64,000 bases of DNA. Origin: Pseudomonas sp. PDM16 (lineage in GTDB: Bacteria; Pseudomonadota; Gammaproteobacteria; Pseudomonadales; Pseudomonadaceae). The first letter of the stretch is position 1. Each line of letters opens with the position of its first letter. The position numbers and the translations under genes are program-made. The notes beneath the pieces were generated by a model. It searched no databases and was not told the DNA's origin. It worked only from the letters and a program-made list of their open reading frames with translations. Positions 19,724-28,452 of this stretch are shown piece by piece. The stretch covers positions 310,001-374,000 of the forward strand of contig NZ_JACVAM010000002.1 of the NCBI RefSeq assembly GCF_014851865.1, written 5' to 3'.

Positions 19724-19789
19724 CCGCCGGCGTTTGCAGGGCCCCCGAGGTCAGCATGGCCCGGGGCATCTCCCGTCGGGACGAGAGCC

Positions 19790-20710
19790 ATGATCGAAAT
19801 AAAAAATCTAACCAAGCGTTTTGCCCAACATGCGGCCGTTGATGGCCTCAGTTTTCAGGTCCAGCAGGGGGAAGTGCTGGGCTTTCTCGGCCCTAACGGG
19901 GCCGGTAAATCCACCACCATGAAGATGCTCACCGGGTTCCTGGCGCCGACCTCCGGCACCGCCAGCATTCTCGGCTTCGACATCCAGCGTGACACCCTCA
20001 AAGCCCAGCAGCAGATCGGCTACCTGCCGGAAGGCGCGCCCTGCTATGGCGACATGACGGTGCGCGGCTTCCTCGAATTCATCGCGGAAGTTCGTGGTTA
20101 TCGCGGCGCCGAGAAGAAGCAGCGCGTGCTGCGTGCGGTGGCCCAGGTGGAGCTGCAGCATGTGCTGGAGCAGAGCATCGAGACCCTGTCCAAGGGCTTC
20201 AAGCGCCGCGTCGGCCTGGCCCAGGCGATCCTGCATGATCCCAAGGTACTGATCCTCGATGAGCCCACCGACGGCCTCGACCCGAACCAGAAGCACCAGG
20301 TGCGCCAGCTGATCCAGAGCCTGGCCAAGGACAAGATCGTGATCATCTCCACCCACATCCTCGAAGAGGTGTCGGCCGTGTGCACCCGCGCCGTGGTGAT
20401 CGCCGCTGGCAAAGTGGTAGCCGATGGCACGCCGCTGGAGCTGGAGAGCCGTTCGCGCTACCACCAGGCGGTGACCCTGGTCGCCGCTGGCGAAGTGGAT
20501 CGCGAGGCCCTGGCCGCGCTGCCAGGTGTGATCGCCGTGGAAGACAACGCCGAGGGCAGCCTGACCCTGGTGGCCGCGCCTGGCCAGGTGATCTTCCCGC
20601 AGGTGAATGAGCTGATCCGCCAGCGTGGCTGGCAAGTGACGGAGCTGGACGTGGAACGCGGCCGGCTCGATGAAGTGTTCCGCAGCCTGACCCGGGGAGA
20701 GGTGGCATGA
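19790..20710 (+). CDS. ABC transporter ATPase, Gld/Nos type
   Basis: The 306-residue ATPase starts MIEIKNLTKRFAQHAAVDG and has Walker A GPNGAGKST (about 34-42), signature LSKGFKRRVGLAQA, Walker B LILDEPTDGLDP (about 153-164) and switch histidine in ISTHILEEV. The C-terminal 80 residues form an accessory domain as in GldA/NosF-type exporters. It is followed with a 4-base overlap by a permease and then a GldG-like protein, the same trio as GldA-GldF-GldG. The matching P. aeruginosa genes are PA3672-PA3670. The frame is open upstream to 19625, but conservation and a typical start favour 19790. Substrate unknown. Confidence 0.88.
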   Translation: MIEIKNLTKRFAQHAAVDGLSFQVQQGEVLGFLGPNGAGKSTTMKMLTGFLAPTSGTASILGFDIQRDTLKAQQQIGYLPEGAPCYGDMTVRGFLEFIAEVRGYRGAEKKQRVLRAVAQVELQHVLEQSIETLSKGFKRRVGLAQAILHDPKVLILDEPTDGLDPNQKHQVRQLIQSLAKDKIVIISTHILEEVSAVCTRAVVIAAGKVVADGTPLELESRSRYHQAVTLVAAGEVDREALAALPGVIAVEDNAEGSLTLVAAPGQVIFPQVNELIRQRGWQVTELDVERGRLDEVFRSLTRGEVA

Positions 20711-21438
20711 AGCAGTTGCCCGTGATCTTCAAGCGCGAGCTGGCCAGCTATTTCGCCACGCCGCTCGCCTATGTGTTCATCCTGATCTTCCTGGTGCTGT
20801 CCGGGGTCTTCACCTTCTACCTTGGCGGCTTCTACGAGAGCGGCCAGGCGGACCTGTCGCCGTTCTTCAACTTTCACCCCTGGCTGTACCTGTTCCTAGT
20901 GCCGGCCATCGCCATGCGCCTGTGGGCCGAGGAGCGCAAGTCCGGCTCCATCGAACTGCTGATGACCTTGCCGATCACCCGCGCCGAAGCGGTGCTGGGC
21001 AAGTTTCTCGCCGCCTGGGTATTCGCCGGCATCGCCCTGCTGCTGACCTTCCCGATGATCATCACGGTCAACTACCTGGGTGAGCCGGACAACGGCGCGA
21101 TCTTCACCGGCTACTTCGGCAGCTGGCTGCTGGCGGGCTCGTACCTCGCCATCGGCTCGTGCATGTCGGCCCTGGCAAAGAACCAGGTGATCGCCTTCAT
21201 CCTCGCCGTCAGTGCCTGCTTCCTGTTCATCGTCAGCGGCTTCCCGATGGTGCTCGATGCACTGGCCTGGGCGCCGCAGTGGGCTGTCGACGCGGTCGCC
21301 TCGCTGTCCTTCCTGACCCGCTTCGACGCGATCAGCAAGGGCGTGATCGACCTGCGCGACCTGCTCTATTTCATCACCCTGATGGGCGCCTGGCTGGCTG
21401 CCACCGCCATCGTGGTCGATCTGAAGAAGGCTGACTGA
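20707..21438 (+). CDS. ABC transporter permease, GldF-like
   Basis: The 243-residue inner-membrane protein has about six helices, beginning KQLPVIFKRELASYFATPLAYVFI, the ABC-2 type permease N terminus, with WAEERKSGSIELLMTLPI (a conserved cytoplasmic loop of this class) near residue 75. It overlaps the ATPase stop (ATGA) and ends two bases before the next start. The ELASYF and ERxxGSIELL patterns match GldF-like permeases. It presumably forms the transmembrane channel with the GldG-like protein. Confidence 0.87.
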   Translation: MKQLPVIFKRELASYFATPLAYVFILIFLVLSGVFTFYLGGFYESGQADLSPFFNFHPWLYLFLVPAIAMRLWAEERKSGSIELLMTLPITRAEAVLGKFLAAWVFAGIALLLTFPMIITVNYLGEPDNGAIFTGYFGSWLLAGSYLAIGSCMSALAKNQVIAFILAVSACFLFIVSGFPMVLDALAWAPQWAVDAVASLSFLTRFDAISKGVIDLRDLLYFITLMGAWLAATAIVVDLKKAD

Positions 21439-21440
21439 CC

Positions 21441-23273
21441 ATGAAGAAACTGATGTATTCCGGCGCTGGCCTGCTGCTGATCGCCGTGGCCTTCCTGGCC
21501 TTCAACATGCTCTCGGCCCTGGGCCTGGGCAATGTGCGCCTGGACCTGACCGAGCAGAAGCTCTACACCATTTCCGAAGGCACCGAGCGCATCCTTGGCG
21601 AGCTGGACGAGCCGATCAACCTGTACTTCTTCTACTCCGACAAGGCCGCCCGTGACCTGGCCGTACTGCGCAACTACGCGGTGCGTGTGGAGGAGATGCT
21701 CAAGGCCTACGAGCGAGCGGCGAACGGCAAGATCAAGCTGCACATCATCGACCCCGAGCCCTTCTCCGAGGACGAGGACAAGGCTGCCGGCTTCGGCCTG
21801 CAGGCCGTGCCGGCGAACCAGACCGGCGAGCAGATCTATTTCGGTCTGGCTGGCACCAACGCGGTGGACGACAAGCAGGTCATCCCGTTCTTCCCGCTGG
21901 ATCAGGAAGAGTTCCTCGAATACCAGCTGAGCCAGCTGGTGCAGGGCCTTGCCAAGCCGGAGCGTCCGGTGGTCGGCCTGCTCTCCGGGCTGCAGCTCAA
22001 CGGTGGCTTCGACATGATGGCGCGCCAGCCGATGGCGCCCTGGATGGTGATGGAGGAGGTGCGCCAGCTGTTCAAGATCGACAGCCTCAAGGCCGGCATC
22101 GACAAGATTCCGGACGAGGTCTCGGTACTGCTGCTGGTCCACCCGAAGAGCCTGCCGGAGCCGACCCTGTACGCCATCGACCAGTTCGTCCTGCGTGGCG
22201 GCAAGCTGCTGGTGTTCGTCGACCCGCTCAGCGAGGCGGACAACGCGCCGCCGATGCTGCCGGGTGACGACCAGGGCAAGGCCTCCGACCTGGAGCCGCT
22301 GTTCAAGGCCTGGGGCGTACGCATGGTGCCGGACAAGGTACTCGGCGACGGCTCCTACGCGCTGTCGGTGAGCATGGGCCAGGGCCAGCGCCCGGCGCGC
22401 CATGCCGCCTGGCTGGCACTGCCGCAGCGGGCGATGAACCAAGACGACGTGGCCACCTCCGGTCTGGAGAGCCTGAACATCGCCACTGCCGGTATCCTCG
22501 AGTCGATCGAGGGCGCCAAGACCCAGTTCGTACCGTTGCTGCAGAGCTCCGAGTACGCCATGCCGTTCGACGCCGCGCGCTTCGCCACCCTGGCCAATCC
22601 GGAAGAGCTGATCCGCGACCTGGAGCCGACCGGCGAGCGCTATGCCATCGCCGCACGCATCAGCGGTCCGGCACAGTCCGCCTTCCCCGAGGGCATCGAG
22701 GGGCAAAAGGACGGCCTGAAGTCGGCGGAGAACATCAACGTGATCGCCGTGGCCGACACCGACCTGCTCACCGACCGCATGTGGGTGCAGGTGCAGGACT
22801 TCTTCGGCCAGCGCGTGCCGCAGCCGTTCGCCGATAACGCCGGCTTTGCCATCAACGCGCTGGACAACCTGTCCGGCAGCGATGCGCTGATCAGTGTGCG
22901 TTCGCGCGGCCGCTTCAGCCGTCCGTTCGAGGTGGTCGAGGCGCTGCAGCGCGAGGCCGAGGCGCAGTTCCGGGTCAAGGAAGAGGACCTGCAGAAGCGC
23001 CTGGCCGAGACCGACCAGCAGCTCGCCTCGCTGCAACAGCAGGACCCGAGCAAGCCTCTGGAGCTGACGCCTGAGCAGCAGGCCACGGTGCAGCAGTTCA
23101 TCGCCGAGAAGCTGCGCATCCGCAAGGAGCTGCGTGAGGTGCGCTTCCAGCTCAACGCGCAGATCGAGGACCTGGGCCGCACCCTCAAGCTGGCCAACAT
23201 CCTCGCCGTGCCGCTGCTGCTGACCCTCGGCGTGCTCGCCCTGTGGTTGTGGCGCCGGCGCAAGGTCGTGTGA
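21441..23273 (+). CDS. GldG-like ABC-associated membrane protein
   Basis: The 610-residue protein has an N-terminal helix (about 7-27), then LDLTEQKLYTISEGTERIL, the standard opening of the GldG/DUF7088 family, a large extracytoplasmic domain resembling a substrate-binding fold (VVGLLSGLQLNGG, LLLVHPKSLPEPTLYAIDQF), and a late coiled-coil segment rich in Glu/Gln (about 505-575) before a C-terminal helix (about 582-602) ending WRRRKVV. In Bacteroidetes GldG belongs to the gliding apparatus; in pseudomonads its role is not defined. It is translated just after the permease. A hairpin without T tract follows. Confidence 0.85.
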   Translation: MKKLMYSGAGLLLIAVAFLAFNMLSALGLGNVRLDLTEQKLYTISEGTERILGELDEPINLYFFYSDKAARDLAVLRNYAVRVEEMLKAYERAANGKIKLHIIDPEPFSEDEDKAAGFGLQAVPANQTGEQIYFGLAGTNAVDDKQVIPFFPLDQEEFLEYQLSQLVQGLAKPERPVVGLLSGLQLNGGFDMMARQPMAPWMVMEEVRQLFKIDSLKAGIDKIPDEVSVLLLVHPKSLPEPTLYAIDQFVLRGGKLLVFVDPLSEADNAPPMLPGDDQGKASDLEPLFKAWGVRMVPDKVLGDGSYALSVSMGQGQRPARHAAWLALPQRAMNQDDVATSGLESLNIATAGILESIEGAKTQFVPLLQSSEYAMPFDAARFATLANPEELIRDLEPTGERYAIAARISGPAQSAFPEGIEGQKDGLKSAENINVIAVADTDLLTDRMWVQVQDFFGQRVPQPFADNAGFAINALDNLSGSDALISVRSRGRFSRPFEVVEALQREAEAQFRVKEEDLQKRLAETDQQLASLQQQDPSKPLELTPEQQATVQQFIAEKLRIRKELREVRFQLNAQIEDLGRTLKLANILAVPLLLTLGVLALWLWRRRKVV

Positions 23274-23278
23274 GTTTA

Positions 23279-23309
23279 CCGGGGAAGGGGCGTTTTGCCC
23301 TTTCCCCGG
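23279..23309 (+). terminator. GC-rich hairpin after the GldG-like gene
   Basis: CCGGGGAAGGGGC pairs with GCCCTTTCCCCGG (one mismatch) around a GTTTT loop, 6 bases after the stop codon. No T tract follows, so termination is uncertain; it may instead be a REP-like palindrome. It marks the left border of the two unknown genes. Confidence 0.5.
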
Positions 23310-23410
23310 GATTGCGGCGGGCAGAGATGTGATTCGCTCCCACGCCTGACGTTTTCCGCTCGACTATGCTCGGCCGCTCCTATCCCTGCCCCTACCCAAG
23401 GAAGGTTTCC

Positions 23411-23872
23411 ATGGCAGCCGATATCTATCTGCGCTCGTTTAGCGGCAATGAACTCGTCCTCGACGAGAATGAAACCCGTATCGCGTTGAAGTTCTTCTTT
23501 CCCCACGATGGCGCGCATATCGACGCCATGGCCGTCAACGATCAGCTCCGCTCCTTCGCCCAGGCACTGCTGGTGACGGGCATCGACGCCACCTACGCGA
23601 TGGGCTACGTCGAGGCGCTCTTTTCCAGCCTGGGTCGTTCGGGCGCGAACGCGGGCAAGCTGATCAAGGGCTTCGGCAAGAAGGCAGCCAAGCACTGGTT
23701 CAACCACGCCAGGGCCGGCGACCTGATGGACGCGAAGATATACGAGTCGGTGCGCGTGGAGATGAGCCGGCGATTCCGCACCTACCTGCACACCGCGCAG
23801 GCGAGCGCGGTGCGCTATCGCAACCAGCTCGCCGTTGCTTGGAGGCCTACCGGCCAGGGCGGGGTGGCATGA
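23411..23872 (+). CDS. Protein of unknown function (first of an inserted pair)
   Basis: A 153-residue soluble protein with no signal peptide or membrane helix. It starts MAADIYLRSFSGNELVLDEN, a likely beta-rich N terminus, and continues with helical segments (VNDQLRSFAQALLVTGIDATY, LIKGFGKKAAKHWF, IYESVRVEMSRRFRTYLH). I do not recognise the family. AAGGAAGG lies just before the ATG, a strong ribosome site; an in-frame ATG at 23366 lacks one. The stop overlaps the start of the ankyrin-like gene (ATGA), so the two are coupled. P. aeruginosa lacks this pair between PA3670 and PA3669, as far as I recall. Confidence 0.8.
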   Translation: MAADIYLRSFSGNELVLDENETRIALKFFFPHDGAHIDAMAVNDQLRSFAQALLVTGIDATYAMGYVEALFSSLGRSGANAGKLIKGFGKKAAKHWFNHARAGDLMDAKIYESVRVEMSRRFRTYLHTAQASAVRYRNQLAVAWRPTGQGGVA

Positions 23873-24381
23873 TTAAGCGGATATTCGGTGCGCTCGTCCT
23901 GTTGCTCGCGATCGGCGCGGGCATGGCGTTCTACGCGATAGGCAACTTCCGTGTTGAGCAGCTCGTGCTGTGCAGCGAGCCGGGTACGGGTTTCGCCATT
24001 CCGGCGCCCCTGTGCCGCCAGTACCTGCTGCGCTTCCGTATGAACCAGAACGACATCGATGACCTGCAGGCCGGTGGTGGCCTGGCATTCGTGCTGGAGT
24101 CCGGTGCTCCCGGCAAGTTCGAACTGGCCGAGCGGTTCATCGACAAGGGCCTGGACGTGAATGCCGATGTCCGCCCGGGGCCAGGTGATCGAACCCAGTC
24201 GGCCCTGCACAGTGCGGTCATCCTGAATCAGGCGGACAATGTCGCGTTTCTTCTCGAACACGGCGCCGACAAGGCCAAGCCGGACAGCGAGTGGCAGACG
24301 CCATTGCAAGTAGCGGAGCGGTTGCAGAGTGCGCAGCCGGACGAGAGCCGTGCCGAGGTCATCAGGCTTCTGCGCGAGTGA
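23869..24381 (+). CDS. Membrane-anchored ankyrin-repeat-like protein
   Basis: The 170-residue protein has an N-terminal helix (FGALVLLLAIGAGMAFYAI, about 5-24) acting as an uncleaved anchor or signal, two cysteines (in LCSEPG and PLCRQY) that could form a periplasmic disulfide, and a C-terminal half with ankyrin-like units: FIDKGLDVNADV, SALHSAVILNQADNVAFLLEHGADK and TPLQVAERL. Ankyrin proteins of this design sometimes act as periplasmic inhibitors or immunity proteins, but nothing here proves that. It is translationally coupled to the preceding unknown gene. The domain call is moderate; the function is unknown. Confidence 0.78.
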   Translation: MIKRIFGALVLLLAIGAGMAFYAIGNFRVEQLVLCSEPGTGFAIPAPLCRQYLLRFRMNQNDIDDLQAGGGLAFVLESGAPGKFELAERFIDKGLDVNADVRPGPGDRTQSALHSAVILNQADNVAFLLEHGADKAKPDSEWQTPLQVAERLQSAQPDESRAEVIRLLRE

Positions 24382-24382
24382 A

Positions 24383-24405
24383 CCTCTCCCGGTGAAAGGC
24401 GAGGG
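24383..24405. repeat. Imperfect GC-rich palindrome after the ankyrin gene
   Basis: CCTCTCCC and GGCGAGGG form an imperfect stem immediately after the stop codon. It resembles a decayed version of the CCCTCTCCC/GGGAGAGGG palindrome at 25954. It marks the right border of the inserted gene pair. Confidence 0.35.
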
Positions 24406-24498
24406 CGTCACGCCGGCATGGCCGAGGCCCTTGCTCCTCCAACCACTCTCCGCTCGCTCCGTTCAACACCCATCCTTCAGAGCGAGGAGAGCAACGCC

Positions 24499-25473
24499 AT
24501 GAATCGCAGAACCCTGTCCATCCTGACCGTGCTGGTGCTGGCCCTGGTGGCCGGCTGGTACTTCACTCGTCAGGTAAGCAGGCCACCGGTGCCGGCCCAG
24601 GCCGAGCGCTGGTTGCCGGGGCTGCAGGTTGCGCAGGTCAAGGCCATCGAAGTGCAGCGTGCCGGCCAGCCGTTGGTGCGTCTGCAGCGCGGCGAGCAGG
24701 GCTGGGTGCTGCCGGCCAAGGCTGGCTATCCGGCCGATCAGGGCGTAGCCAACCAGTTGCTCAATGCCCTGGTCGAGGCGCGCAAGGTCGAGCCGCGCAC
24801 CACCAATCCCGAGCTGTACGGGCGCCTCGGTCTGGCCGACAAGGGCGACGCCGAGCAGCAGGGTATTCGTATCAAGCTGGAGCAGGGCGAGCAGCCGTTG
24901 CAACTGCTGATCGGCAAGCCCGGTCAGCAGGACGGTCAACTGGTGCGCCGCGCCGACGAGGCGCAGAGCTGGCTGGTCAACCAGCGCATCGAGCTGCCAC
25001 CCACCGAGCTGGCTTGGCTGGATCGCCGTGTCACCGCCGTGCCCTTTGCTGAAATCCATACGCTGGAAATGCGCCATGCCAGTGGCGAGCAACTGAAGTT
25101 GTTCCGCGACAAGATCGAGGACATCAACCTGCAGGTGCGCGATCTGCCCAAGGGCAAGCGGCTGGCGTTCGACGGTGCGGCCAATGGCGCCGGGCTGTTC
25201 TTCGCCGACCTGCGTTTCAGCGACGCCGCGCCGCTGGCGCAGGTGAGTTTCACCGGCACCCCGGCGCTGCAGTTCGACCTCACCACCTTCGGCGGTCGGC
25301 ACCTCAAGGGCAGCCTGTATAGCAAGGCCGAGCAGTACTGGCTGGTGCTCGATCCGAGCAGCGATCTGCTCGCGGTCGAGTTGCCGGCGCGTGCCGGTTG
25401 GGCCTATCGCCTGGAGGCACACCAGTACCAAAGCTTGGCGAAAAAGCTGACCGATCTGCTCGGTGCGGAGTGA
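24499..25473 (+). CDS. DUF4340 protein, partner of the Gld-type ABC system
   Basis: A 324-residue protein with an N-terminal membrane helix (MNRRTLSILTVLVLALVAGWYF) and a large extracytoplasmic part composed of repeated beta-rich units typical of DUF4340 (QRAGQPLVRLQRGEQGWVL, then LLIGKPGQQDGQLVRR). DUF4340 genes commonly follow gldG-like genes, and this one corresponds to PA3669. GAGGAG precedes the ATG; an upstream in-frame ATG at 24418 is less likely. Two unrelated genes separate it from the rest of its cluster here. Probably part of the same envelope complex; function unknown. Confidence 0.83.
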   Translation: MNRRTLSILTVLVLALVAGWYFTRQVSRPPVPAQAERWLPGLQVAQVKAIEVQRAGQPLVRLQRGEQGWVLPAKAGYPADQGVANQLLNALVEARKVEPRTTNPELYGRLGLADKGDAEQQGIRIKLEQGEQPLQLLIGKPGQQDGQLVRRADEAQSWLVNQRIELPPTELAWLDRRVTAVPFAEIHTLEMRHASGEQLKLFRDKIEDINLQVRDLPKGKRLAFDGAANGAGLFFADLRFSDAAPLAQVSFTGTPALQFDLTTFGGRHLKGSLYSKAEQYWLVLDPSSDLLAVELPARAGWAYRLEAHQYQSLAKKLTDLLGAE

Positions 25474-25529
25474 CGTAAAGTGGCTGTAACCCTTGTGTGG
25501 TGGGGCTTTCAGCTGGCCTAAAAAATCCC

Positions 25530-25557
25530 TTGGCAAGACGAACGCTTGTTTTATACT
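25530..25557 (+). promoter_or_regulatory. Sigma-70 promoter for the cold-shock gene
   Basis: TTGGCA (25530-25535) and TATACT (25552-25557) are spaced by 16 bp. Transcription from here would give an untranslated leader of about 115 bases before the ATG at 25681, a length typical of cold-shock mRNAs whose leaders fold differently with temperature. Confidence 0.7.
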
Positions 25558-25680
25558 CGCGAGGCGGTCGCATCTGCGCACCATTCGGAATACGTCTCCA
25601 GGCTAGTTTGCCGGGATCGGAACGAAGAACGGATGCGCCGACCGCCTAACAACAAAAACCGAGAATCGAGGGAAGTGGTA

Positions 25681-25890
25681 ATGGCTGATCGTGAGGTCGG
25701 AACCGTCAAGTGGTTCAATGATTCCAAGGGGTATGGCTTCATTCAACGCGAAAGCGGTCCGGACGTATTCGTCCACTACCGCGCCATCCGTGGCGAGGGT
25801 CACCGTTCTCTGGTTGAAGGCCAGCAGGTCGAGTTCTCCGTGATCCAAGGCCAAAAGGGCCTGCAGGCGGAAGACGTGGCCAAGGCCTGA
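25681..25890 (+). CDS. Cold-shock-domain protein
   Basis: A 69-residue single-domain nucleic-acid-binding protein. It has RNP1 as KGYGFI (residues 16-21) and RNP2 as VFVHY (29-33), where many homologues have VFVHF. The aromatic cluster W11, F12, Y18, F20, F30 is intact. It likely binds single-stranded RNA or DNA as a chaperone. GTGGTA-type spacing and the ATG at 25681 match the family start. It has its own promoter and strong terminator, and corresponds by neighbours to PA1159. Confidence 0.94.
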   Translation: MADREVGTVKWFNDSKGYGFIQRESGPDVFVHYRAIRGEGHRSLVEGQQVEFSVIQGQKGLQAEDVAKA

Positions 25891-25907
25891 AGGCCTCGCT
25901 GCACAAC

Positions 25908-25934
25908 AAAAGGCCCGTCATCGACGGGCCTTTT
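25908..25934 (+). terminator. Terminator after the cold-shock gene
   Basis: AAAAGGCCCGTC and GACGGGCCTTTT form a perfect 12-bp stem around an ATC loop, followed by more T residues. Confidence 0.92.
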
Positions 25935-25953
25935 GCTTTTCGGGCTTTTTACT

Positions 25954-25986
25954 CCCTCTCCCCTTGGGAGAGGGTTGGGGTGAGGG
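25954..25986. repeat. Intergenic palindromic repeat (CCCTCTCCC type)
   Basis: CCCTCTCCC pairs perfectly with GGGAGAGGG around a CTT loop, followed by TTGGGGTGAGGG. I recall this sequence as a dispersed intergenic element in many pseudomonad and xanthomonad genomes. It lies between the cold-shock terminator and the convergent unknown gene at 26011. Confidence 0.6.
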
Positions 25987-26010
25987 AGCAGAGAGTCGCC
26001 AAGAAGGCTC

Positions 26011-26382
26011 TCACTCCGTGCGCCAGATAAACTCCTGCTCGCCCTCGGCGTTGACCTTGATCCAGCGGTCGGCGTCCTCTTCGCCCTGTTCTTCGCTCCA
26101 GCCACCGGTGGAGCAGCGCACTTCCACACCGAGCGCAGCGAAGGCGGCATGGGCGCAGCTGACGTCGTCGGCCCATGGCGTGGCGCCACTCTCCAGCATC
26201 AGGCTGTGCCACTTGCCCACGGCCTTGGGCAGGAATACCACGGGAATCGCGCCGGCCTGGCACTTGAAGATCTGGCCGCGCTGCTGCCACTCGCTGCACG
26301 GGCCGATGGCCTCGTTCAGCCAGGCAGTGATGGCGTCCTGACTGGCGTCTTTGAGGTAGATCTCGATATCGGGTTGGCGCAT
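26011..26382 (-). CDS. Conserved hypothetical protein (PA1160-like)
   Basis: A 123-residue cytoplasmic protein, MRQPDIEIYLKDASQDAIT, with no signal or membrane helix. Notable stretches are AIPVVFLPKAVGKWHSLMLES and DDVSCAHAAFAALGVEVRCSTGGW, and an acidic C-terminal half. It is known to me only as a conserved hypothetical next to rlmA and dapE in pseudomonads. It starts 10 bases after the rlmA stop, so it is the third gene of the dapE-rlmA operon. Function unknown. Confidence 0.82.
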   Translation of the reverse strand: MRQPDIEIYLKDASQDAITAWLNEAIGPCSEWQQRGQIFKCQAGAIPVVFLPKAVGKWHSLMLESGATPWADDVSCAHAAFAALGVEVRCSTGGWSEEQGEEDADRWIKVNAEGEQEFIWRTE

Positions 26383-26392
26383 GGGTGTGTCC

Positions 26393-28452
<2,060 letters not shown>

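Noticed and set aside
21366..23036. A 556-codon reverse open frame opposite the GldG-like gene.
   Set aside because: The forward protein has a coherent membrane topology and family match; the reverse frame has none.
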